A stretch of 64,000 nt of DNA from Pseudomonas veronii (GTDB lineage Bacteria > Pseudomonadota > Gammaproteobacteria > Pseudomonadales > Pseudomonadaceae), in the NCBI RefSeq assembly GCF_001439695.1, contig NZ_JYLL01000004.1, forward strand, positions 62,001 to 126,000. Reading direction: 5' to 3'. Under the pieces are notes generated by a model. The model was given only the letters and a program-made list of their open reading frames with translations, was not told the origin of the DNA and did not search any database. Made by a program: the position numbers and the translations under genes. Positions 7,740 to 15,753 of the stretch are shown here, one piece after another (position 1 is the stretch's first letter; every line of letters begins with the position of its first letter).

Positions 7740-9491
7740 ATGGCGAAGCCCCCTGTTGTTGCGCCTTTATTCAAGGCGCTGGGTGAATATAAAAGTATTT
7801 TGATCAGCGTTGGCTGTTTCACTGCATTAATTAACCTGCTGATGCTGGTGCCGTCCATTTATATGCTGCAAGTGTATGACCGCGTGCTGTCCTCCCAGAA
7901 TGAAACCACTCTGGTGATGTTGACGCTGATGGTCGTCGGTTTCTTCGCCTTTATCGGCAGCCTGGAAGTCATCCGCAGTTTTATCGTGATCCGCATCGGC
8001 AGCCAGTTGGAACGGCGCTTCAACTTGCGCGTGTATAAAGCCGCCTTCGAACGCAACCTGCAACGCGGCCAGGGGCATGCCGGGCAGTCCCTGGCAGATT
8101 TGACCCATCTGCGCCAGTTCATCACCGGGCCGGCGCTGTTCGCGTTTTTTGATGCGCCGTGGTTTCCGATTTATCTGTTGGTGATTTTCCTGTTCAACGT
8201 GTGGCTGGGCGTGCTGGCCACGGCGGGGGCCTTGCTGCTGATCGGCCTGGCCTGCCTCAATGAATACCTGACCAACAAGCCCCTGGCTGAGGCTGGCGGT
8301 TACTCCCAGCAATCCAGCCAACTGGCCACCAGCCATTTGCACAACGCCGAAACCATCCAGGCCATGGGCATGCTCGGCGCATTGCGCCAGCGCTGGTTTG
8401 CCGTGCATTCGCAGTTCCTGGGCTTGCAGAACGCGGCCAGCGACACCGGCTCGGTGATCACCGCCCTGAGCAAATCCCTGCGCCTGTGCCTGCAATCGTT
8501 GGTGCTCGGCCTGGGCGCATTCTTGGTGATCAAGGGCGAGATGACCGCCGGGATGATGATCGCCGGTTCGATCCTGATGGGGCGGGTGCTCAGCCCGATC
8601 GACCAGTTGATTGCCGTGTGGAAGCAGTGGAGTTCGGCCAAGCTGGCCTATCAGCGGCTTGACCAACTGCTGCGCGAATTTGCGCCGGACGTCGAGCCGA
8701 TGGCCTTGCCCGCCCCCAAGGGCCAGGTGAGTTTCGAGCAGGTCAGCGCCGGCCCGCCGGGTCGACGCCTGGCGACGCTGCATCAGGTCAGTTTCCACCT
8801 GGGCGCCGGCGAGGTGCTGGGGGTGCTGGGCGCGTCGGGGTCCGGCAAGTCCACGCTGGCGCGGGTGCTGGTGGGCGTATGGCCAACCCTGGCCGGCACC
8901 GTGCGCCTGGATGGCGCGGATATCCATCGCTGGGACCGTGACGATCTTGGCCCGCACATCGGTTACCTGCCTCAGGACATCGAACTGTTCAGCGGCAGCA
9001 TCGCCGACAACATTGCGCGCTTTCGCGATGCCGACCCGGCGCAAGTGGTCCAGGCGGCGCAACAGGCCGGCGTGCATGAATTGATTCTGCGCCTGCCGCA
9101 AGGCTACGACACCGTGTTGGGCGACAACGGCGGCGGCCTGTCCGGCGGCCAGAAGCAACGGGTGGCCCTGGCGCGTGCGCTGTATGGCGGGCCGCGGCTG
9201 GTCGTGCTGGACGAACCCAACTCCAACCTCGACACCGTCGGTGAAGCCGCGCTGGCCAGCGCCATCGTGCAGTTGAAGGCCCAGGGCAGCAGCGTGATTC
9301 TCGTCACCCACCGCTCTTCGGCCCTGGCCCAGGCCGACAAGTTGCTGGTGCTCAACGAAGGCCACCTGCAAGCGTTTGGGCCGAGCCAGGACGTGCTGCG
9401 CGCGTTGTCCGGCCAGCAGGCGGCGACGCAGGAAAAAACCGGCGTCAGTTTCAGTCGTCAGTATCAAACCGCAAGGAATCCAGGCGCATGA
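7740..9491 (+). CDS. aprD: Type I secretion ABC transporter, AprD
   Basis: A 583-residue inner-membrane ABC exporter subunit (PrtD/HasD type, without the C39-like N-terminal domain). Residues ~1-310 form the six-helix membrane domain. The nucleotide-binding domain follows, with Walker A GASGSGKST near residue 365, signature LSGGQKQRVALARALYG, and Walker B RLVVLDEPNSNLD. ATG 7740 is chosen over the upstream frame start because AAGGAAGA precedes it. It energises export of the RTX protease and lipase through AprE and AprF. The aprE start overlaps its stop (ATGA), so translation is coupled. Confidence 0.95.
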   Translation: MAKPPVVAPLFKALGEYKSILISVGCFTALINLLMLVPSIYMLQVYDRVLSSQNETTLVMLTLMVVGFFAFIGSLEVIRSFIVIRIGSQLERRFNLRVYKAAFERNLQRGQGHAGQSLADLTHLRQFITGPALFAFFDAPWFPIYLLVIFLFNVWLGVLATAGALLLIGLACLNEYLTNKPLAEAGGYSQQSSQLATSHLHNAETIQAMGMLGALRQRWFAVHSQFLGLQNAASDTGSVITALSKSLRLCLQSLVLGLGAFLVIKGEMTAGMMIAGSILMGRVLSPIDQLIAVWKQWSSAKLAYQRLDQLLREFAPDVEPMALPAPKGQVSFEQVSAGPPGRRLATLHQVSFHLGAGEVLGVLGASGSGKSTLARVLVGVWPTLAGTVRLDGADIHRWDRDDLGPHIGYLPQDIELFSGSIADNIARFRDADPAQVVQAAQQAGVHELILRLPQGYDTVLGDNGGGLSGGQKQRVALARALYGGPRLVVLDEPNSNLDTVGEAALASAIVQLKAQGSSVILVTHRSSALAQADKLLVLNEGHLQAFGPSQDVLRALSGQQAATQEKTGVSFSRQYQTARNPGA

Positions 9492-10789
9492 GCATGCTCA
9501 CTGTGGAACAACGCGACGCCGCTTTTTTCGTGCGTCTGGGCTGGTGGCTGACGGTGGTCGGCGCCGGTGGGTTTTTCCTCTGGGCCAGCTTGGCGCCGCT
9601 GGACCAGGGCATTCCGGTGCAGGGCACCGTGGTGGTCTCGGGCAAGCGCAAGGCCGTGCAGACCTTCAGCCCCGGTGTGGTCAGCCGGATCCTGGTGCGC
9701 GAAGGTGAGACGGTCAAACAGGGCCAGCCGCTGTTTCGTCTCGACCAGACCCAGAACCAGGCCGATGTGCAATCGCTGCAAGCGCAGTACCGCCTGGCCT
9801 GGGCCAGTGTGGCGCGCTGGCAGAGCGAGCGCGACAATCGCGCGGCCATCGTGTTTCCCGCCGAACTCAGCACCGCCCCGGACCCCGCGCTGGCCCTGGT
9901 GCTCGAAGGCCAGCGCCAACTGTTCAGCAGCCGCCGCGAAGCCTTTGCCCGTGAACAGGCGGGGATTCGCGCGAATATCGACGGCGCCACGGCGCAGCTC
10001 AATGGCATGCGCCGCGCACGCAGCGACCTGAGCGCCCAGGCTCAATCCCTGCGCGATCAACTGAGCAATCTGCAGCCCCTGGCCGACAATGGCTACATCC
10101 CGCGCAACCGTTTGATGGAGTACCAGCGCCAGCTGTCCCAGGTGCAACAGGACCTGGCGCAGAACACCGGCGAAAGCGGCCGAGTGGAGCAGGGCATCCT
10201 CGAATCGCGGCTCAAACTGCAGCAGCACAGCGACGAATACCAGAAGGAAGTGCGCAGCCAACTGGCTGACGCGCAACTGCGCAGCGTGACCCTGGAGCAG
10301 CAACTCACGTCCGCCGGGTTCGACCTGCAACACAGCGAAATCAACGCGCCGGCCGATGGCATTGCGGTCAACCTCGGCGTCCACACCGAAGGCGCGGTGG
10401 TGCGTGCCGGGGAGACCTTGCTGGAGATCGTGCCACAGGGCACGCGGCTGGAAGTCGAGGGGCATTTGCCGGTCCACCTGGTGGACAAGGTCGGCACCCA
10501 CCTGCCGGTCGACATCCTGTTCACCGCGTTCAACCAGAGCCGTACCCCGCGTGTGCCGGGGCAGGTCAGCCTGATTTCCGCCGACCAACTGCTCGACGAA
10601 AAAACCGGCGCGCCGTACTACGTGCTGCGCACCAGCGTCAGCGAGGCCGCGCTGGAAACACTCCACGGCCTGGTGATCAAGCCGGGCATGCCCGCCGAGA
10701 TGTTCGTGCGTACCGGCGAGCGCTCGTTGCTCAATTACCTGTTCAAGCCGCTGCTCGACCGCGCCGGCTCTGCGTTGACCGAGGAATGA
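9488..10789 (+). CDS. aprE: Type I secretion membrane fusion protein, AprE
   Basis: A 433-residue HlyD-family adaptor. One N-terminal transmembrane helix (~residues 15-36, WWLTVVGAGGFFLWASLAPL) is followed by the first half of the lipoyl/biotinyl-like domain (GTVVVSGKRKAVQTFSPGVV), a long coiled-coil hairpin rich in Gln and Glu (~100-280), and the returning lipoyl half (INAPADGIAVNLGVHTEGAV). It bridges AprD to the outer-membrane channel AprF. The start codon overlaps the aprD stop. Length and domain order match PrtE/AprE. Confidence 0.94.
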   Translation: MSMLTVEQRDAAFFVRLGWWLTVVGAGGFFLWASLAPLDQGIPVQGTVVVSGKRKAVQTFSPGVVSRILVREGETVKQGQPLFRLDQTQNQADVQSLQAQYRLAWASVARWQSERDNRAAIVFPAELSTAPDPALALVLEGQRQLFSSRREAFAREQAGIRANIDGATAQLNGMRRARSDLSAQAQSLRDQLSNLQPLADNGYIPRNRLMEYQRQLSQVQQDLAQNTGESGRVEQGILESRLKLQQHSDEYQKEVRSQLADAQLRSVTLEQQLTSAGFDLQHSEINAPADGIAVNLGVHTEGAVVRAGETLLEIVPQGTRLEVEGHLPVHLVDKVGTHLPVDILFTAFNQSRTPRVPGQVSLISADQLLDEKTGAPYYVLRTSVSEAALETLHGLVIKPGMPAEMFVRTGERSLLNYLFKPLLDRAGSALTEE

Positions 10790-10791
10790 AC

Positions 10792-12135
10792 ATGAAACCG
10801 CTGTTCATTGCCGTGCTGTTGAGCTGTACGCCTGTCCAGGCCGCCATGGGCCCGTTCGATGTGTACGAGCAGGCTCTGCGCAACGATCCGGTGTTCCTCG
10901 GCGCGCTCAAGGAGCGCGACGCCGGCCTGGAAAACCGCACCATCGGCCGCGCCGGGTTGCTGCCGCGGCTGTCCTACAACTACAACAAGGGGCGCAACAA
11001 CTCCGAAGCCCACCTGCCTGACGGGCGTGGCGGCAGCTATCGCGACGCGCGCAATTACAACAGCTACGGCTCGACCTTCAGCCTGCAGCAGCCGCTGTTC
11101 GACTACGAAGCCTATGCCAACTACCGCAAGGGTGTGGCCCAGGCGCTGTTTGCCGATGAAAGTTTTCGCGACAAGAGCCAGGCGCTGTTGGTGCGGGTGT
11201 TGAGCTATTACACCCAAGCGTTGTTCGCCCAAGACCAGATCGAGATCGCCCGCGCCAAGAAAAACGCCTTCGAGCAGCAGTTTCAGCAGAACCAGCACCT
11301 GTTCCAGCAGGGCGAGGGCACGCGCACCGACATCCTTGAAGCTGAATCGCGCTATGAGCTGGCCACGGCCGAAGAAATCCAGGCGCTGGATGAACAGGAC
11401 GCCTCGTTAAGAGCGTTGGGCGCGCTGATCGGCGTGCAGAGTGTCAATATCAACGACCTCGCGCCGCTCAATCAGCGCTTCGCCGCCTTCAGCCTGACGC
11501 CGGCCAACTACGACACCTGGCACGCGCTGGCGATCAGCAACAACCCGACGCTGGCCTCGCAACGTCAGGCCCTGGAAGTGGCGCGTTATGAAGTGGAGCG
11601 CAACCGTGCCGGGCACTTGCCGAAGATCACCGCGTATGCCAGTTCGCGCCAGCAGGAATCCGACAGCGGCAACACCTACAACCAGCGCTACGACACCAAC
11701 ACCATCGGCGTCGAAGTCAGCCTGCCGTTGTATGCCGGTGGCGCTGTCTCCGCGTCCACGCGCCAGGCCAGCCGTGCCATGGAGCAGGCCGAATACGAGC
11801 TGGAAGGCAAGACCCGCGAAACCCTGATCGAACTGCGTCGCCAGTTCAGCGCCTGCCTGTCGGGCGTGAGCAAGCTGCGCGCCTACCAGAAAGCCCTGAC
11901 CTCGGCCGAGGCGCTGGTGGTGTCGACCCGGCAAAGCATCCTCGGCGGCGAGCGGGTCAACCTCGATGCGCTCAATGCCGAGCAGCAGCTCTACAGCACC
12001 CGGCGCGACCTGGCCCAGGCGCGTTATGACTACCTGATGGCCTGGACCAAATTGCACTACTACGCCGGCAACCTGCGCGATACCGACCTGGCGCAAGTCG
12101 ATGAGGCCTTTGGGCCGGTGGGCAAGCAGCCGTAG
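10792..12135 (+). CDS. aprF: TolC-family outer membrane channel, AprF
   Basis: A 447-residue TolC/PrtF-type outer-membrane factor. Two ATGs compete. ATG 10786 overlaps the aprE stop, but GAGGA at 10781-10785 sits 6 bases from ATG 10792, which also starts a clean signal peptide (MKPLFIAVLLSCTPVQA). The mature protein begins AMGPFDVYEQALRNDPVF, typical of the family, followed by the two repeated helical/beta halves; the second includes GVEVSLPLYAGGAVSASTRQ. It completes the AprDEF channel that exports protease and lipase in one step to the medium. Confidence 0.94.
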   Translation: MKPLFIAVLLSCTPVQAAMGPFDVYEQALRNDPVFLGALKERDAGLENRTIGRAGLLPRLSYNYNKGRNNSEAHLPDGRGGSYRDARNYNSYGSTFSLQQPLFDYEAYANYRKGVAQALFADESFRDKSQALLVRVLSYYTQALFAQDQIEIARAKKNAFEQQFQQNQHLFQQGEGTRTDILEAESRYELATAEEIQALDEQDASLRALGALIGVQSVNINDLAPLNQRFAAFSLTPANYDTWHALAISNNPTLASQRQALEVARYEVERNRAGHLPKITAYASSRQQESDSGNTYNQRYDTNTIGVEVSLPLYAGGAVSASTRQASRAMEQAEYELEGKTRETLIELRRQFSACLSGVSKLRAYQKALTSAEALVVSTRQSILGGERVNLDALNAEQQLYSTRRDLAQARYDYLMAWTKLHYYAGNLRDTDLAQVDEAFGPVGKQP

Positions 12136-12194
12136 CTGCACCTGGGACGTCATTGCGCTTTCTCGACAACTCCAACAACAGAGAGGCACTACCG

Positions 12195-13619
12195 ATGGGA
12201 ATCTTTGATTATAAAAACCTTGGCACCGAGGGTTCCAAGGCGCTGTTCGCCGATGCGATGGCGATCACGCTGTATACCTACCACAACCTGGATAACGGCT
12301 TTGCGGTGGGCTATCAGCACCACGGCTTGGGCGTTGGCCTGCCGGCGACGCTGGTCGGTGCATTGCTCGGCGGTGCCGACTCCCAAGGCGTGATTCCCGG
12401 TATCCCGTGGAATCCCGATTCGGAAAAGGCCGCCCTGGAAGCGCTGCAACACGCCGGATGGACGCCGCTCAGCGCGAGCACCCTGGGTTACGCCGGCAAG
12501 GTCGACGCCCGGGGCACGTTTTTCGGTGAAAAGGCTGGCTACACCACCGCGCAGGCCGAAGTGCTGGGCAAGTACGATGACGCCGGCCGCCTGCTCGAAA
12601 TCGGCATCGGCTTTCGCGGCACGTCGGGGCCGCGGGAAAGCCTGATCAGCGATTCCATCGGTGATCTGCTCAGCGATCTGCTCGCCGCCCTGGGCCCCAA
12701 GGATTATGCGAAGAACTACGCCGGCGAAGCCTTTGGCGGTTTGCTCAAGGCGGTTGCCGAGTATGCCGGCGCCCATGGCCTGAGCGGTTCCGACGTGCTG
12801 GTCAGCGGCCACAGCCTCGGCGGGCTGGCGGTCAACAGCCTGGCGGAGTTGAGCGACCAGCGATGGTCGGGGTTCTACAAGGACGCCAACTATGTGGCCT
12901 ACGCGTCGCCGACCCAGAGCGCCGGCGACAAGGTGTTGAACATCGGCTATGAAAACGACCCGGTATTCCGGGTGCTGGACGGTTCATCCTTCAACCTGTC
13001 GTCCCTGGGCGTGCATGACAAACCCCATGAATCGACCACCGACAACATCGTCAGCTTCAACGATCACTACGCCTCGACGCTGTGGAACGTGCTGCCGTTC
13101 TCCATTGCCAACCTGCCGACCTGGGTGTCGCATTTGCCCAGCGGCTATGGCGACGGCATGACCCGCGTGCTCGAATCCGGGTTCTACGACCAGATGAGCC
13201 GGGACTCGACGGTGATCGTCGCCAACCTGTCCGACCCGGCGCGGGCTACCACCTGGGTGCAGGACCTCAACCGCAATGCCGAGCCGCACAAGGGCAACAC
13301 CTTCATCATCGGCAGTGACGGTAATGACCTGATCCAGGGCGGCAAGGGCGCGGACTTCATCGAAGGCGGCAAGGGCAACGACACCCTTCGCGACAACAGT
13401 GGCCATAACACCTTTCTGTTCAGCGGGCCGTTTGGCCAGGATCGGGTGATCGGTTATCAATCGAGCGACAAACTGGTGTTCACGGATGTGCAGGGCAGCC
13501 TGGATTATCGCGAGCACGCCAAGGCGGTGGGCGACGATACGGTGATCAGTTTTGGCGCGGATTCGGTGACGCTGGTGGGGGTGAGCAACTGGTCGGGGGA
13601 GGGTGTCGTGATCGGTTGA
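12195..13619 (+). CDS. lipA: Secreted family I.3 lipase (TliA/LipA type)
   Basis: A 474-residue triacylglycerol lipase, closely similar from memory to the thermostable TliA/PML lipases of fluorescent pseudomonads. The catalytic triad positions match that family exactly: Ser207 in GHSLGG, Asp255 in NDPVF and His313 in VSHLP. RTX nonapeptides (GGKGADFIEGGKGNDTLRD) near residues 375-400 bind calcium, and the C-terminal region carries the type I export signal. It has no N-terminal signal peptide. It follows aprF by 59 bases, with AGAGG before the ATG, so it is probably expressed with the exporter that secretes it. Confidence 0.96.
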   Translation: MGIFDYKNLGTEGSKALFADAMAITLYTYHNLDNGFAVGYQHHGLGVGLPATLVGALLGGADSQGVIPGIPWNPDSEKAALEALQHAGWTPLSASTLGYAGKVDARGTFFGEKAGYTTAQAEVLGKYDDAGRLLEIGIGFRGTSGPRESLISDSIGDLLSDLLAALGPKDYAKNYAGEAFGGLLKAVAEYAGAHGLSGSDVLVSGHSLGGLAVNSLAELSDQRWSGFYKDANYVAYASPTQSAGDKVLNIGYENDPVFRVLDGSSFNLSSLGVHDKPHESTTDNIVSFNDHYASTLWNVLPFSIANLPTWVSHLPSGYGDGMTRVLESGFYDQMSRDSTVIVANLSDPARATTWVQDLNRNAEPHKGNTFIIGSDGNDLIQGGKGADFIEGGKGNDTLRDNSGHNTFLFSGPFGQDRVIGYQSSDKLVFTDVQGSLDYREHAKAVGDDTVISFGADSVTLVGVSNWSGEGVVIG

Positions 13620-13639
13620 AACCGCGTTGGCACGCGGTT
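13620..13639 (+). terminator. Hairpin after the lipase gene
   Basis: AACCGCG-TTGGCA-CGCGGTT is a 7-bp stem that begins right after the stop codon. The downstream tract is not T-rich, so termination strength is uncertain. Confidence 0.5.
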
Positions 13640-13645
13640 CAAAGG

Positions 13646-13667
13646 GTGGGAGCAAGCGGGCTCCCAC
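13646..13667. repeat. REP-like GTGGGAGC palindrome
   Basis: GTGGGAGC and GCTCCCAC pair across a 6-base loop. It resembles the small dispersed palindromes of Pseudomonas intergenic regions and lies between two convergent genes. Confidence 0.55.
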
Positions 13668-13694
13668 ATGTTTGATGAGGGATGCAGGGAGGGA

Positions 13695-13913
13695 TCAGTC
13701 TTCCTTGCGAACCGTGGCCACATCATCGGCCCTGACGCGGATGCGCTTGCCGGCGATGTCGGTGAATTCATAGAAGCCGTCGGCGGTCTTGGTCTTCGGC
13801 GTGTCTTTGGTTAAATACTGCGTGCCGTTCTGCAATGTCACTACGGTTTGCGTCGCGCAACCGGCCAATACCAGAAAAGTGAGTGCAACCAGTGGCAGAC
13901 CCAAATTCTTCAT
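13695..13913 (-). CDS. YgdI/YgdR-family small lipoprotein
   Basis: A 72-residue lipoprotein. The lipobox VLAGC puts the acylated Cys about 18 residues in, after a short hydrophobic signal (MKNLGLPLVALTFLVLAG). The remaining ~54 residues match the YgdI/YgdR SH3-like fold: VVTLQNGTQYLTKDTPKTK, then a GFYEFTDIAGKRIRV strand. ATG 13913 is preferred over ATG 13919 because AAGGG lies about 8 bases before it. Family function is unknown; it is presumably outer-membrane anchored. It is transcribed convergently with the lipase and divergently from the nuclease gene. Confidence 0.85.
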   Translation of the reverse strand: MKNLGLPLVALTFLVLAGCATQTVVTLQNGTQYLTKDTPKTKTADGFYEFTDIAGKRIRVRADDVATVRKED

Positions 13914-14106
13914 GTTCATAACCCTTACCTTAACCCTGAAAAGTCCCGCGGCCTGAGGCTGCGGGCCATAAATGTTACGCCATCAATTCCCCTATCTGAT
14001 CACTTTTACGCAAAAAGTTGCGTGCGCCATTTATCTATTACCGATTGCAACAACGCGTCAGCGGCGGCACTCTGTATGCATAACCAGTACTTAATCGCTG
14101 CGGACC

Positions 14107-15753
14107 ATGCCCGAAACCCTCGAAAACCCCCTGTATTACCTGCATAACTTCCGTCAGGTGCTGGATTGGCTGGCACAACGCTATGCCGATCTGCTCGATG
14201 CTGAAGAAGCGCATTTCATTCAGCAATTCGACAGGTTGCCGCAGGCGTCCCAGGCATTACTGGTACGTCTGGTGATGCGCAAGGGCGTGCATTTTCGAGC
14301 GGGCAAGCTCAATTACCCGGAGATCGGCTGCGCTCATGCGGCAGCGCGCCCGCTGAAGGCTTTGGGTTGGGTGGATGATCAGTGCCTGCTGGGCTTTGAC
14401 GAACTGTTCGGGTTGCTGCAAAAGGGCGAGTTGCTGGGCGCGTTCCAGCCGTGGATCGAGCAGCCCAAGGGCAAAAAGGCCGATTGGCTCGAGCAACTGG
14501 CGCCGCAGTTCGATGAGCGTCGCTGCTTTGCCCACTGGTGCCCCGAGCTGGATGACGTGCTCTACAGCGTCACCGTGTTGGACTTGTGTGATCGCTTGCG
14601 CTTGATGTTCTTCGGCAACCTGCATCAGGACTGGTCGGAGTTCGTGCTGGCGGACCTGGGCATCTATACCTACGAAAAAGTCGAGTTTTGCGCGCAGTCC
14701 CGTGGTTTGCGCAGCCGCGATGACGTGCTGGGGTTTCTGTTCCTGCATCAGTGCCAGCAAGCCTTTGAGTCCGCGCAGGCGCTGGACAGCGTGCTGGCGC
14801 AGATCGCTACGTTGCAGACCGACAACCCCTGGCTGGAAAAACGCCGGGCCAAGCTGTTGTTCCAGGTCGGCCAGTCTTGCGAGCGCAGTGCCGAGTTGGC
14901 GTTGGCCGAGCAGATCTACCGGGCCTGTGCTTATCCCGGCGCGCGCGCACGCTTGATTCGCGTGCTGGAGCGCCAGGAAGACTACGCCCAGGCGATGGCC
15001 CTGGCATGTGCCGCCCACGAGGCCCCGGAAAGCCCCGCCGAGCAGCAACACCTGCTGCGAGTGTTGCCGCGCCTGCGGCGCAAGCTGGGCGCGCCAGCCG
15101 TGCCCAAGGCCAAGCCTCGGGACGTCACGCGCCTGGACCTGGCGCTCCCGCCGCCGCCGCCCTCGATGGCGGTGGAGTATTGCGTGCAGGCGCATCTGAG
15201 CGAGCCCGATGCGCCGGTGTACTACGTCGAAAACGGCCTGATCAATTCGCTGTTCGGCCTGCTGTGCTGGGAGGCGATCTTCGCGCCGCTGCCGGGGGCA
15301 TTTTTCCACCCGTTCCAGCGCGGGCCGGCGGATTTGCACAGCGAAGACTTCCATCAGCGCCGTGCGTCACTGTTTGCCGCCTGTCTCGAGCAACTGCAGG
15401 ATGACCGCTACAAACACACCATCCGCCAACGGTACGTGGACAAGTGGGGCATCCAGTCACCCTTTGTCTTCTGGAACCTGCTCAGTGAAGAACTATTGGA
15501 GCAGGCCTTGGCATGCTTGCCCGCCGAACACTTGCGTTGCTGGTTCGAGCGGCTGCTGCTGGATATTCGCGCCAACCGCGCGGGTATGCCGGACCTGATC
15601 CAGTTCTGGCCCGCGCAGAAAACCTACCGCATGATCGAAGTCAAAGGCCCCGGCGATCGCCTGCAAGACAACCAACTGCGCTGGCTGGAGTTCTGTGGCG
15701 AGTACCAGATGCCGGTCACCGTCTGCTATGTGCGCTGGGCGCAGTCCGCTTGA
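14107..15753 (+). CDS. VRR-NUC domain nuclease, FAN1-like
   Basis: A 548-residue protein resembling bacterial FAN1, a structure-specific nuclease linked to interstrand-crosslink repair. The C-terminal VRR-NUC domain carries the PD-(D/E)xK site: Asp496 in GMPDLIQF, Glu511 and Lys513 in MIEVKGPGD. The central part is helical with repeat-like segments (TPR-type), and an N-terminal DNA-binding region precedes it. The length is close to the P. aeruginosa homologue (family knowledge). The downstream helicase gene begins inside the stop codon (TTGA overlap), so the two products are probably made together and act on the same DNA structures. The start has only a weak ribosome site. Confidence 0.9.
   Translation: MPETLENPLYYLHNFRQVLDWLAQRYADLLDAEEAHFIQQFDRLPQASQALLVRLVMRKGVHFRAGKLNYPEIGCAHAAARPLKALGWVDDQCLLGFDELFGLLQKGELLGAFQPWIEQPKGKKADWLEQLAPQFDERRCFAHWCPELDDVLYSVTVLDLCDRLRLMFFGNLHQDWSEFVLADLGIYTYEKVEFCAQSRGLRSRDDVLGFLFLHQCQQAFESAQALDSVLAQIATLQTDNPWLEKRRAKLLFQVGQSCERSAELALAEQIYRACAYPGARARLIRVLERQEDYAQAMALACAAHEAPESPAEQQHLLRVLPRLRRKLGAPAVPKAKPRDVTRLDLALPPPPPSMAVEYCVQAHLSEPDAPVYYVENGLINSLFGLLCWEAIFAPLPGAFFHPFQRGPADLHSEDFHQRRASLFAACLEQLQDDRYKHTIRQRYVDKWGIQSPFVFWNLLSEELLEQALACLPAEHLRCWFERLLLDIRANRAGMPDLIQFWPAQKTYRMIEVKGPGDRLQDNQLRWLEFCGEYQMPVTVCYVRWAQSA

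Noticed and set aside
7827..9467. 546-residue open frame opposite aprD
   Set aside because: Antisense of a clear ABC transporter gene, no recognisable motif.
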